A stretch of 64,000 nt of DNA, taken from the NCBI RefSeq assembly GCF_000321225.1, contig NW_004450276.1, positions 4,806,971 to 4,870,970 on the forward strand, read 5' to 3'. Made by a program: the position numbers and the translations under genes. The stretch is from Odobenus rosmarus divergens. Lineage: Eukaryota; Chordata; Mammalia; Carnivora; Odobenidae. This document shows, in pieces, positions 11,025 to 22,650 of this stretch (positions within the stretch are counted from its first letter, which is position 1; every line of letters begins with the position of its first letter). Below the pieces are notes generated by a model that did not search any database, was not told the DNA's origin, and saw only the letters and a list, made by a program, of their open reading frames with translations.

Positions 11025-11760
11025 CATCAGAGAGCTCACGACTTAGAGGGACTGGTAGGAAACAGAAAGTCACAGTGTGATGACTTCTGTGACACAGGAA
11101 GCATGGGAGAAGAGCTGCTGCTCAGACTGAGGGCGGCGGATGAGAGAGAAGGCTTCCTGGAGAAGGAGAAGCTACGGAACATACCAAAGAAACAGCGTAT
11201 GTTCAGACGAAGACAGAGATAAAACACGCAAGGCATTTGAGAAAGTGCACAAAGTTTGTCATAGCTGAAGTGTGGGTTGAAAGTGGGAGGGGGAATGAGG
11301 GAACAGGTTGGAGAAGTAGAAAGGGCCAGATCAGAAGAGGCCTGGTTTGCCATGCTGAGGGGGTTAGTCTTGTGCCAGAGGGCAAAGGGCAGCTACTGAG
11401 GGACTTAAGCAGGAGACAGTCGGATTATCACTACCAAAGGATTATAAAGAATGGATGGGGGCGTGATGATCCTGAAGACAAAATGCCTGGCCAAGGGGCC
11501 CCTAAACCAGTCTTGGGGAGAGATAGTGAGAATCTGAAGTAAGGCACTGGCATTGTAGATGGATGAGGTTTGTTGATCAATTGGATGTTGTCAGTGAGGA
11601 AAAAAAGATGCCTGTGACAGTCTCCAGGCCCGATGGTTTGGGTACCTGGGCAGTAGGGACTAAGAACAGGAATAGTTTGAGAGGCAAGTGATGTGTTCAG
11701 TTATCCCCACGCAGAGCGAGATTTAGGCAAGCCAGTGGAACAAAGGTTGGAGAAACAGGT
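11025..11760 (-). mobile_element. Long antisense L2 LINE fragment
   Basis: Read against the L2 complement, these pieces appear in order: 'gagctcacgacttagaggg', 'gaaggcttcctggagaagg', 'gaggcctggtttgccatgctg', 'aagcaggagacagtcgga', and the region near 11630-11660 with 'gtttgggtacctgggcag'. About 700 bp of diverged L2 account for this interval. Open frames here, such as 11237-11542, are incidental. Confidence 0.72.
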
Positions 11761-11825
11761 CTTGAGCTCAGAATGAACCTTGAAAATACAATGGTAAGTG
11801 GAAGAAGCCAGACACAAAAGGCCAC

Positions 11826-12227
11826 TTGCTTGGTCTGTTCAGGCTGCTATAACAAAGTACCTTTAAAAGTCCTAGAACACAGAGTTTTTCTAGCACTCTA
11901 CATTTAAACACAAAGTGAGTAGCTTATACACAACAAATATTCATTTCTCATGGTTCTAAAACCTGGGAAAGCCAAGATCAAGTTACTGGCAGATTCAGTG
12001 TCTGGTGAGAGGCCACCTCCTAGACAGCTGTCTTCATGCTATGTCCTCAATGGTGGAAGGGGCAGGGGAGCTTTCTGGGCTCTCTTTTGTAAGGGGCACT
12101 AATGCCATTCACAAGGGCTCCACCCTCATGACCTAATCACCTCCCAAAGGTTCCACCTCCAAATACCATCAGCTTGCAGTTAGGTTTCAACATATGAATT
12201 TTGAGAGGCCACGTTCATACCATAACA
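11826..12227 (-). mobile_element. MLT1A-like solo LTR, antisense, inserted in L1M
   Basis: The LTR reads as the complement of MLT1A: 'ctgttcaggctgctataac', 'ttcatttctcatggttc', 'cctcatgacctaatcacctc', 'ccaaataccatcagcttgc', ending 'cataccataaca'. The 5-bp repeat gccac at 11821-11825 and 12228-12232 fits the short target-site duplication of ERVL-type elements. The LTR is itself interrupted by a 53-bp insert at 11861-11913. Confidence 0.9.
11861..11913 (+). repeat. 53-bp direct repeat, copy B, interrupting the MLT1 LTR
   Basis: This segment is not part of the MLT1 sequence. LTR order runs '...aacaaagtac' up to it and resumes 'gtgagtagcttatacac' after it. It equals 10175-10227 except for one C-to-T difference. 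Only a few LTR bases seem to be lost at the junction. Confidence 0.93.
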
Positions 12228-12534
12228 GCCACATATGGTAGGATTCTATTTATACCGTGTCCAGAACAGACAAATCTAGAGACAGAAAGTAGAGTAGTGG
12301 TTACCAGAAGCTTGGGCAGAAGGGATTGAGGGGGGATTGCTAATGGGTACAGGGTTTCTTCCTGGGGTGATGAAAACATTCTGAAATTAGACAGTGGTGA
12401 TCGTTATACAACCTTGTAAATATGCTAAGACCCACTGAAAAGTGTGTAATTTATGTTTGTGAATTTATATGTGATTTATGATGTGTGAATTATATCTCAA
12501 TAAAAAAAGAATTTTGGACACAGAAGAAAAACAT

Positions 12535-13148
12535 AATGTAGAAATGATTTTTGAAGTCACGGGCTTGCATGAGTTTCCCCAGGAACAGTATAGAAAAAGT
12601 CAAAAAGTTATTAATTATGCTTTTATTGTAAAAAACCTTAAGTCCTCTTAGAAAGTGGCCAAGATAAAAACAAACAAATAAGCATGAGGCTTTCCTTATC
12701 TTTTGGAGGAGCTGACTGTCAAAATATCTGTGACCCCTTCATAATTTATTATACAATCTTGGATAAGATGCATGACAACACACCGAACCAAACCTTGCAG
12801 TGTCCAGACCCTGTTTGGGGCTGAGCTTTGCTCCAGTACTTGCTAATATGTGCTATTCAGCTCATGTACATGTCCATCTGTGAATGGAACCTAGTCTATA
12901 TGCAGATGTTAATAGTTGATTCACTTAACTATTGGTCAGCATCCCCATTAGGGGCTGTTAGCACCTCAAAACAGTGATTGCTGGGTATTCTTTGTTTTGA
13001 ACTAGCTTCTTGCTAGTTGGCTGTGGAAGGAAAGATAGTGGATGGTGGCTAATGATACAGATATATAAACCGCAGAGGCAGATTTCTTAACTTCTTTAAG
13101 GCTGTCATTCTAGTTAGTGAGTACTTCTTAAGTACAATATACTTTAAA
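12535..13148. other. Unique DNA, no gene recognised
   Basis: Nothing beyond AT-rich unique sequence is visible between the L1M tail and the MER20 element. Confidence 0.45.
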
Positions 13149-13367
13149 ACAGTGGGATTTTGCCCACCATCTACCTCCCGGACATCTGACATGGCCTGGA
13201 GACATTTCTGACTGTCAAGACTTCACAGGGAGTAGGGAGAGAGATTTCTACTCTGTCTAGTGGTAGAAGCCAGGGATGACACTAAACATGCCATAAGGCA
13301 TAGGACAGACTCCCGCAACAAAAACTATCCAGCCCAGTATGTCCATAGTGTTGAGGCTGAGGAACTC
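13149..13367 (+). mobile_element. MER20 (non-autonomous hAT-Charlie DNA transposon)
   Basis: The order matches MER20: 'gggattttgccc', 'ctggagacatttctgactgtc', 'ctagtggtagaagccaggg', 'aggacagactcccgcaac', 'gttgaggctgagga'. The length of about 220 bp is close to the full element. Confidence 0.85.
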
Positions 13368-14860
13368 TCCCTCAAGGTAATGCTGACATGTAATGGCCAT
13401 AATATTAACAGGAGACCCTCCATGTTTCAGGATCATAAATGAGTCAATGTGGCATAATGATTTGTTGTAATGAGATCAGATTGGGACAGGACTTACATAA
13501 ACTCTTAACCAATTTTTTCTAAACTTCTGCATCTGAAAGTCATAACCATTTTAAATAGCCCAAATGGCATTACATAACACATGCCTTACATCCTCTGGTC
13601 CTTTCTCTCTTTGCTCTTGCTCACACATTATCTCCCTCCCTATCACAGACTGCAAAACAGTGGGGAAGCTATAACAAACAAGGGAGCATCACCTTCATCA
13701 CGGATCTGTGGAGATCCTCAACGTGGACAGACCAATTTGCCCGGAGCAAATAGAAAGAATGTCGATGTTGGTTTTTTCTCTATTCATTTAAATTAGCGAA
13801 TGAAGAGGCTAGTAAAGCAAGTTTATGGCCTGGTCAAAGTTTGGCACTTCTTTGAAAGTTTCACCTCATTATGTGGGTTTAATATAAACATGAAATCAGC
13901 TTAATTAATCTTGACCATCAGAGCTATAAAAATTCTTCCCGACAGGATTTCCCAGAAGCCCTAGGGCATGTGTAAGGCTAATTTAACCACTTAACTCTTC
14001 CTCTTGAACCGGAACCCTGTGACTTTCTACATTTCCCCCTTCCTAATAAAGAAGAGGAAAATGAGCACTACAGATAGTGAGTGAGTATAGAGGGACAGAT
14101 GACAGAAACGTGCCCTGTTTTATGTTCTACAAAGCTAATTCATCACTCAAACTTTCAGCTCTTTTGGAATGGAGTAGTCTGCCTGCTCTTGAGCCTGAGG
14201 GCCCAAGAGGATTTGAAAATATTTCTCCTCCAATTTTCTGTCAACTGTGATAAGCCAGAGTGTAAATGTTGACAGCTTGAGGAATGAAGACAAAGTCTTT
14301 TTCCATGAAAGAGCCACATTTCTGGGCCTCCCTGCCTCTCTTGAAGCCATTTGGTGGGAGTTGGCTCACCTTCAGGCCAGAGTGACAGGATTACCAAGGA
14401 TTCAGATTTTCTCCTAAGAAAGAAGGGGTAACTCTATGGGTTTTAGGTTCTAATTTGTAATCACTCTGTTTTTACCTTTGATTTGTCATTGCCCAGATGA
14501 CCACTGGCATATTCAACACACTGTGTTATGAATATGAAAATGAATAAAGAACAAAGAATAGATGATTCTACTGACCATCAATGCCAAAGTAACTGGAAGC
14601 CAATGGCTCACACACTAAAAAGTTACTTGCTAAATAAGCTTAAAGGTAAATCCAAAATCCCCATCAATCTATTAAAATGAAACAAATGAATCAGCATTCT
14701 TTAGATAAGAAAAAAATTCTAAAATGCTCATTATTTCATTCATTCATTAATCCAAAACAGAAAATATAGACTCTGTCCATGCAGCAGATAAAGTCTACTT
14801 TGGAAAAATGTGCATGTAAATATGTAATTATAAGGTAAGGCAGAGAAAGATAATAAGTGA
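13368..14860. other. Unique DNA, no gene recognised
   Basis: This is 1.5 kb with frames up to 80 codons only, which overlap on both strands around 14080-14400 and have no recognisable domain. No repeat family is identified. Confidence 0.45.
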
Positions 14861-15290
14861 AATAAAATTTTTCAACTACTCTCATAACTTGCAGAATGAA
14901 GTCCAAACTCCATAGCTCATCACATAACACCCTTTGTGATTTGGCTCCTGGCTACATTCCCAGCCTTATTTCCCAACACCTCTCTCTATGCTCTGTTTAC
15001 TTCCACCAAAATGAACTACCACCACCATGCTTTTGTTCATAGTTTTTCCCGTTAGCTGAAATATTCTTCCCATCTCCCTTTTCATCCAATCAACCCTTTG
15101 CCTTCTTCAAAATTGGACCCAAGCATTGCTTTTGTAGAAACCCTTCCATGAAGTAACTTCCTTTGCTACCCCTGAAGTCTAGACTTCTCTTTGTCATTGC
15201 ACCCGTATAGGAAACACTATTTCATTTGTCTTCCCAGCTATGTCCTTGAGTGCCTAACAAAGACCATGAGCAGTGAAAGACTTAGAAAAT
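14861..15290 (+). mobile_element. L2 LINE 3' part, sense
   Basis: Diverged L2 order is visible: 'gcagaatgaagtccaaactcc', 'tgatttggctcctggctac', 'cattcccagccttatttccc', 'gaaatattcttcccatc', 'gtagaaacccttccatgaag', 'gacttctctttgtcattgc', 'tccttgagtgcctaacaa'. Confidence 0.72.
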
Positions 15291-15464
15291 AAAGAGATTA
15301 AGAGAGACTTTATGTGTCTTTTAAGTTGTACCTAAAAGAAGGTAGGGTTTGACCTTCAGAGGTCAGAAGAGGGTATTCCACCCAGATGGATGGAATGAAA
15401 GTAAGAGCAAAGTTATGCACAAAATCGGTGTAAGTACAGAGGAGATCCTGCACATACAGAGCCT

Positions 15465-15535
15465 TTACTTTGTGCAAAGAGTGTACGAGTTGCTTTATTA
15501 ATTTATCCCCTTTAATATTCACAGCAGCAAATAGT
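15465..15535 (+). repeat. Short MIR fragment
   Basis: The pieces 'tttgtgcaaagagtgtacgag' (20-base core) and 'ttaatattcacagcagc' resemble the MIR segment that reads 'gtgccaggcactgt...cacaacaac'. It is weak. Confidence 0.45.
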
Positions 15536-15644
15536 AAATATGATGTCTGGAGCATAGTACTCACCTAGCGGAATAGTGAATGAGAATGGTAAACTGAGGC
15601 CATACTTAGAAAGGGTCATTCTGTCTAGGGACATTACCAACTCC

Positions 15645-15742
15645 TCAGAAGCATTTGGAAACATCTGGTTGTCAGAGTGACAGGAAGGCCATGTGTGCTA
15701 AACATGTACAGGGCAATCCCTCACAACGAAGGATTGTCTTGG
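15645..15742 (+). mobile_element. MER20 fragment
   Basis: 'catttggaaacatctggttg', 'gctaaacatgtacagggcaa' and 'ccctcacaacgaaggattg' follow MER20 order. Only the central part remains. Confidence 0.65.
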
Positions 15743-17883
15743 TGAAAAGTCATTATGGACCAACTCTGAACATCCTCAGAGCTCTTAAAAGTCAGCCTAA
15801 GGAATTAGAATATTATTTGGTAGCTAATGGGAAGCGACTAAAGGCTCTCTAGTATGCACACAATTTTTAAGGAATAGGGACTTTACCTCTTACACCTCTC
15901 CATGAAGCTCTGGTCACATCCCAGGGGTGATCCAATTAGCAATGGCCATGAAAACAGAATAACTCCCTTATCCTCCTCAAGTGTAGGTGGAAATCAAATC
16001 ATCTTGGCCAAGAACTCATTCGGAAAGTTGTGCCTTGATACTTACCCTGTCCCCCAGGTGCTCTGGTTGAACACGCTGAAGCTCCATGGGTATTGTTTCT
16101 GGACCTCCTGGAGCTCTTCAGAAAGATGAGGTTTGGTTTGGAAAGGAAAAAAAAATTTGTTTTACTCTGAGTTGAGAGTGAAATTGAAGGACATTTTGTA
16201 TTGCTTTTGGAAAAGACTTCAAATGAGCAACTTTTGAAAAAGAATGCCTCATTAAACAGATGTCAGAAGTTGAACCCAGTTCCAGAGGTGGTACAGCAAT
16301 AATGGTTTAATTTTACCCTTGGTCCCCAGTGGCCCTGCCAGGAGATTTAGTCATTAGCCTTCAAGTACAAAGCACAATAACATCACAGGCCTCTGAAAGA
16401 AGAAGAGCAGGGCCTAAGTGGTGTCTCTGAAGTAATTATAGACTGCACTTTGGTGGGAGGTACAGTCCTGAGTGCCTCAGGTCTGGACACTTAACAGTGG
16501 AAACTTCAAAAGTAATGGCTGTGTTCTCCTAACTTATGACTCAGAAAATGAGGCTGAACATGGGAATCAGGAGGATAATTTAGTAATTTGACCATTTTGG
16601 TGGACACATTTATACCTCTGAGTGGCCCTGATGGCCCATTTGCAAAGACACTGTAAGGTAATATGAACCTCACATATCTGCATTCTAAAGACAAAATATC
16701 CCACCTGGGGAAAAGCAAATGGCAAGCACTACATTCCAGAATTTTACACCACAGACTAGATTTTGCATTTTACATTGGCCCAAATGATGAGATTCTGTTT
16801 TCAACTCTTTCCTTGGTTTTGTCACATATTTACTTATCTGTGTTTGTGAAGGCACTCTGATACAAAAATTGTAAATGTCCTTCTAGCCCCACCTGAATCT
16901 CGATAACAATAGCTTGCCCAACCAGCTGCAAAATATCAGGTGCTAATGATTCGAGTTAGGGTGAACTGGGAAAGGATTGTAGATGGGAATTGCTGTAGTT
17001 AAAAAGTCAGATTTCCTTTTTTATACCTCCCTTTTTTTTAAAGACCTCTACCTCTTTGCAAATGCCAATAATACTGAATGGGTGGAATTCTCGGCATGAT
17101 ACTCTAAGCAATCCTTTATTCATTCAAAATTTCAGAATCAGAGAGTGACAAGAAAAAGGGGGAGTGAAGACTGGTTTTGATTGGATTACTTGGTTACAGT
17201 AAGATGAAAGGTGCCAGAAAAATACCTTTACATTTTACTTTCAGATACACAAAGAGCAATGCCTTAGTATAAAGTATGCCCCATGCAATACTTGCCCACG
17301 TATTGCATAGAACATACTTACACTCAAAAACTATCCGTTATATATCTGAACTTCAAATTTAACTGGGTGCCCTGTATCTTTGTTTCCTAAATCTGACAAC
17401 CCTAATTAAGATGAGAAATTGATGAGCAGAGATAGCCTTTCAATTCCCAAATTTCAGTATGTTGACGGGGGTGGTGATGCCATTATTAACAACAACAAAA
17501 GCATAACAGTTTTAAATTTATATTTAGCTTTGAGGTAAATTGGGGTATTGATATTTGAACATGGATGTGTGCTCTGATGTTCTAGGAATTCACGTCACTA
17601 AAAACTGTGAAGTGCCCCTGGAGCTGAATGTTATCAATGCTTCCTCCACCCATGACCCCCTCCCTCATTCCATTTTTCCTGTGACAAATGCAGGCTCCTT
17701 CTCAAATTAAAGGAAAGCAGAGACCAAAACAGGAAGGTGCATCTTTGCCAGGCTTTTCGAATTTACAACTGAATTAAGTTTTTACATTTTAAATAGGAGT
17801 TTTTCCTCATAGTCTCCCCTCAGAATCTTATTATTATTTGCCTTCAACCAGGACACGGTGCAATAATTATCAGTATGGATTTG
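15743..17883. other. Unique AT-rich DNA
   Basis: More than 2 kb contain no recognisable repeat or gene. Frames stay below about 75 codons. A T-rich patch lies near 17025-17040. Confidence 0.45.
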
Positions 17884-17930
17884 GCAAATAGATAGATGAT
17901 ACAATGATAGATAGATAGATGATATGTTAT
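17884..17930 (+). repeat. (GATA)n-like microsatellite
   Basis: Imperfect gata units (agatagatgatacaatgata and so on) run over about 45 bp. Confidence 0.85.
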
Positions 17931-18124
17931 GGATACATTAAAATGTCAACATCTTGTGAAAATTAGGTCTTAGCTTTGGTCTCTAATGATATGCCAAATA
18001 GCTATGTGCTGCTAAAAAGAGCATAAAGAGAGTAAAAATTCCTTCACCTGCCAGAAACCCAATGTGTCTCCTATCTTATTATGTGTTATGAAGAGAAACA
18101 CAAGACAGCACAGGTGAAAAGCAA

Positions 18125-18345
18125 CAAGCACTGTTTTGGGGGTTTTTTTGTTTTGTTTTTTAAGGAGGGGGAGGGGCAGAGAGAGAGGAAGGGAGAATCT
18201 TAAGCAGACTCCACGCTTAGCGCAGAGCTCGATGCAGGGCTTGATTTCACGACCCTGAGATCATGACCTGGGCCAAAATCAAGAGTCAGCTGCTTCAGCT
18301 GCTTACCCAACTGAGCCACCCCGGTCCCCCAGCAAGCACTGTTTT
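18125..18345 (-). mobile_element. CAN SINE, older subtype, antisense
   Basis: The complement of the tRNA-like head ends at 18332 ('ctgagccaccccggt'). The body has the older 'gcagagctcgatgcagggc' segment and a poly-T/G patch at 18135-18162. The 13-bp repeat caagcactgtttt at 18125-18137 and 18333-18345 is a perfect target-site duplication. Confidence 0.93.
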
Positions 18346-21300
18346 TAAACTTCCCCTGAGAATCCTGAGGAGGGACACGAATATTGAGACGACACTATCT
18401 TCATGAAACAAAGGTCAGTGACCCAAAAGAAAACCATACAGCAGCAAATACTACTTCTCTGGGTTGGGAGGCCTTAACCATGTGAAATGCAAAATGACAT
18501 AAATTCTTTAGCTTCCTATGGTGCTACCTGACTTACACCCCAGCCAACTAAACACAACGATGCAGAGGAGAGAGTGTAAACCATGTTTACCAACCACGTC
18601 TCCTCAAGACGGTGGAAACAAGCTACAACCGTGGCTTTTGAGGGACCCATACCACAGCCTGGAGATGTACGAATCACTTTCTTCTGAATTCAAAGAGCGT
18701 TTGTGAAGTGGGAGAAGGTGCTAGAGAAGCTTCCCTTCTGGAAATGATTCAAATCCAGAAATGAGCCTATAGAGTAAATGACGTTACCTGATAAGACTAA
18801 TATACTAAGAAGATTTAGGGACAAGAACAGGATCCCAAAATCTTGATTGTCACATTATTTGGCAGAGATGTGCTTGTGAAAACACTAGGATTTCAAAAAT
18901 CGCACAGAGTATGCATGAAAGCAAAATTATAATTACTCAAATATAGACTTCAGTTCAACACAGTTCAATCCAACAAGCATTTAGTAAGGCCCCAATGAGT
19001 GAGTCAGCCTAGCAATTACCACAGATTCTTAGCTAAGCTGTAGCACAAAACATAAGAGATTCCTCCTTTCCTTTCTTCTTTCCTTTTGAAAAACAATAAT
19101 ATTGCCATCTTTGGGCATTAAACATAAATTTAAAATGGATCTGGAAAGACTCCAGTCCTAAAGGGTGAACCCATGAATTCAATTTAGAAGAGCTTGCTAA
19201 TCTTAGCTTTGATCTGGGAAGGAGGGATACGTCAGTCCTCAAGATTAAACCTTGGGATTTATCAGCAGGAGAATTTTGCTGATCTTCAATGTCCTCCTAG
19301 CATATATAGGGCAAAATGGGAAGTCTAAGATAAAGATATTTAAAACTGTAACGCTCGAAATTTAAAAAAAAAGAAAAGAAAATTTTAAGTAGAATGCATG
19401 AACATGTAAGAAATTACTTCAACTTACAAATGTTGGTATATTGGGACTGTGATATGACCCCTGCTACCCCAGAACAGCTCCCAGGTAGCCTAACACAGCA
19501 TATAAAAGATATAGACTCCTTTATATCAGGACAGTAAGAGATCCTCGCAAACTATTAAATGTTGGTTATATCCCATAACAACCCAGCACCCAACTGACAA
19601 GCAATGGGCTAAGGTTTTCCGATGGAGCCGCACGAGGCTCCCAGGCAGTGGGGAAAGCAAAGGAGGGAACCTGTGAGCGCTCAAAAGAGCCCGGATGTCA
19701 GAGGAAAGCCATCCAATTGCAGGTGGAAAGGCCTCAAATAGAGCTCTGTCCGATAAATCCTAGACACGTTGGAGACCCAAGGCATGCTTTGCAAAGCCCA
19801 GCCGCTGCATAACATATCCCCCCACCCATGGGTCTGAGGAAGGGAAACTGGGGGCTCCACAGGCCATGAAGGTAAGTAGCAGCAACCAGATGAGAATGGA
19901 GTGGGTAGTAAAATAGAACTGTGATTTGGGTGAGAATAGCTACGATTCTGGATGTCCGTGCCTTTTGTGAGTAATCTGATTCTCTGACACATGTGGCAAT
20001 AACTTCACAATTTCCAACATTAGTTTCTCTCACCCAGGATATTGCCGCATCGAGATCTAGAGAGCCATCTAGCCATCCTTATTTACCACTTTAATAAATA
20101 TTCATGAAGCACTTTACTGTAATCCTTTCAGGCTCCCACACTGTGGGGGTGATACAATTAAACTATCCCCCAAGTCCCCTTCCATAGAAAATGCCTGTAA
20201 CATACATCTGTTTATACCTTGTATGTTTCCTAGTTGGATTTCCTTACCCGGAATATTTATAGCCTGGCTCTAAAAGGAAATGCCACCTCCCACTTGAGAT
20301 CAGGATTCAGTACTGAGTGATAATAGAAACTTAGCTTCATGCAGAAAACGTATCAATAAGCCACTGCCTCCGAGAACCTACTACTGTTTATTTTTCCCTT
20401 TCTAGCCTGTTGTGTAGAATGGAGGAGTGCCTAATTTGCCTTCTCTCCTGGTAGCTACAAAAATGAACCTTTAATCAAATACAAGTCTATTGAGTCATTT
20501 AGCTTAAATTTACCAAGCCATGGAATGACATTAGACTTGCATCTATAAAGGGAACATATTTGCAAGATTTCAATGTCAAGGAATTTTGTTTCCATCAACA
20601 AGACTTTCATCAGCAAGGAGTGTGCAACTGCCAAGTGCTCTCATCTACAATTCAGCTGCTTGCGTATCTGTTTTGTTTTTTTTTTTTTTTTTTCTGGTGT
20701 CTGAATCACCCTTCCCAGCACTTAGTACTTCTTCTGACATCTAGTTTCTCATTCACATTAGCACGGTTTTGTTTGGTTGATTTGTTTGGGGGTGAGGAGT
20801 CTCTTTCTCATTCTCCTTTGTAGAATTGCTTTCAGGCACTACATTGACTCCTTTCTGAGCTTATTGATTTTGGGGTGCGTATTCGTGATTGCCCATTGTA
20901 TCTGGCACCACGTTTTTTGTAGCACGTAAATAGGATTTTCCCTCCATGGCAGTCTCTATTTTGCCTGTCCTTTGCCTCAGCTAACACCACGTCAGCCTCA
21001 GCACCGCACAGAACAAAATACAAGTAAATGATTTCCACTCTGACCTGGGTGATTTTAAATCGGGACCTTTTACATTTATTTTTATTCCATTGTGGTGCTT
21101 CAGTAATCAAAGCTTTTCAGGTAGGTCAGAGAAGAAACATCAGTTGCTATCGTTACTTAACTTAATTCTTACCTTGTGAAGATTCCCTCCCAAAAAAAGG
21201 CAAAAAAATAAATAAGTAAAAATAAAATTCTTACTTCTCAGCAAGGAGATGAGTGAAATAAAAAAAGAAAAGGTGGCTTCCTTTCTAGTTTCTTCTTTTC

Positions 21301-21662
21301 AATGCTTTTGTAGCATCTTTTCATTTGTCATAATATGGTGACTTCTTGTTTTCCCCGTTCCATCTTCCCTCCCAGCCACCCCAACCTCAAGCTGTCCACT
21401 TGGAAAAGTTCAGATAAACGAATCTGCTTTTCTGTGACCTGGGACTAAGGTGTCTTCTCTTTTTTTCTGAGGATTTCATCTTAATAGGAAATAGTTCTTG
21501 ATGCAAAGGAATGAATCTCTAATGGAAGAATTTCAAGCTTTCAAGCATTCCTGACAAGTAGAAAGGAAAACTATTTGAGTGCAGAGGGAATTTTTCTGAT
21601 GTCTTTCAAATCATGCCAGATATAATGCTTTAATGCTGATCTGTATTCTACCTCCTTTGAAA
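18346..21662. other. Long unique stretch with one poly-T tract
   Basis: No gene is recognised over 3.3 kb. A T run of 18 lies at 20676-20693. A strong-looking splice-donor string 'gaaggtaagtagc' occurs near 19866-19878, but I find no matching acceptor with an open frame, so no exon is called. Two minus-strand frames of 99 and 103 codons near 19.7-20.0 kb overlap each other and show no domain. Confidence 0.45.
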
Positions 21663-21898
21663 AGTGGATTTGAGGGGCACCTGGGTGGCTCAGTTGGTTA
21701 AGTGTGTGACTCTTGGTTTCTGCTCAGGTCGTGATCTCGTGGGTTGTGGGATCGAGCCCCACATCCAGATCCCTGCTCAGCAGGGAGTCTGCTTGAAAGA
21801 TTCTCTCCCCCTGCCCCTCCCCCCCACTTGTGTGCTCTCTCTCTCTCTCTCAAAATAAATAAATAAAATCTTTAAAAAAAAGAATAGTGGATTTGAGG
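21663..21898 (+). mobile_element. CAN SINE, sense
   Basis: The head is 'ggcacctgggtggctcag' (tRNA A-box region). A B-box-like 'gggatcgagcccc' lies near 21747, followed by a CT-rich middle with (CT)n to 21850 and an A-rich 'aaataaaatctttaaa' tail. The perfect 13-bp duplication agtggatttgagg sits at 21663-21675 and 21886-21898. Confidence 0.96.
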
Positions 21899-22221
21899 TA
21901 ACAAAAATTTAATGATAAAATTAGGGGTGAGAGTACAGATCATAATAGAAAGTAAGATAAGTCAGGGATAATGTTAGCACACAAAATCTACACCCAGTAA
22001 CAGCTTGAATGATTGCTAGAACTGGCCTCCAAGTTTACCTCCCAGCATTCTAGAGACAAAAGCAAAGAGAAAAAGATAACTACTTACAAATTACAAAAGG
22101 GTTCATAAGATGGAAAATACAGTTCGAAGAAACTACACTCAGCAGTAACCAACCAGCTTCTGTGTGGGCGTGGTCTTTACAGAATTAATAAAATGAAATT
22201 CTTAGGTCTGCACAGAACTCT
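21899..22221. other. Short unique interval
   Basis: Nothing recognisable lies between the SINE and the first L1M end. Confidence 0.4.
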
Positions 22222-22650
22222 ACAATATCCTTAGTAGCTATTGACAATAGCACAAAACTGGAAACAACACATTAGATGAATAAACAAATTACAGTATTAC
22301 ATTCCGTGGAATACTACTGAGCAATAAAATGGAGCAGATAAACACAATTACAAGGGTGAATTTTAAAATCATTACATTAAATAAAAGAAGATAAGCACAA
22401 AAGCAGACACACTGCATGATTCCACTTATATAAAATTCTCGAGTATGCCAACTATTATGTAGCGATGGAGGACAGATTAGAGGCTGCCTGGGGCCAGGAA
22501 GAGACTGCAAACAATCATGAGGAAATTTCTCCTGACAAATCATGAGAAACATTCTGTATCTTGACTGTGGCAGTGGCCTCACAGGTATGTTTACATCCAA
22601 GACTCATTAAATTGTACACTTTAAATGTTTTATTTTTTAAAAGTTTGTGG
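22222..22650 (+). mobile_element. L1M 3' end, first of two head-to-tail copies
   Basis: 'aactggaaacaacac', 'ggaatactactgagcaataaa', 'gattccacttatataaaatt', 'ggctgcctggggccagg' and 'attaaattgtacacttta' follow the L1M end. It finishes in a short T/A-rich stretch near 22630-22640. Confidence 0.85.

Larger units (their letters stand above)
11775..12525 (+). mobile_element. L1M 3' end split by an MLT1 LTR
   Basis: The left part, 11775-11825, reads 'atggtaagtggaagaagcca' and 'gacacaaaaggccac'. The right part, 12228-12520, resumes with 'gccacatatggtaggattc', then 'acagaaagtagagtagtgg', 'gggtgatgaaaacattctg', and ends near 'gtgaattatatctcaataaa' with an A-rich tail. The two parts join in the order expected of L1M, so the LTR between them arrived later. 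Confidence 0.88.

Noticed and set aside
19866..19878. Strong splice-donor string 'gaaggtaagtagc'
   Set aside because: No convincing acceptor with a shared open frame lies upstream, and single donor matches are frequent by chance.
21676..21760. tRNA-like A and B boxes in the SINEs as tRNA genes
   Set aside because: They belong to tRNA-Lys-derived SINE heads with CT-rich bodies and A tails; no complete cloverleaf with an acceptor stem is present.
21664..21858. Frames such as the one reading 'GTWVAQLVK' in SINE copies
   Set aside because: The same peptide recurs in every sense or antisense CAN SINE here; it is the translated tRNA-like head, not a gene.
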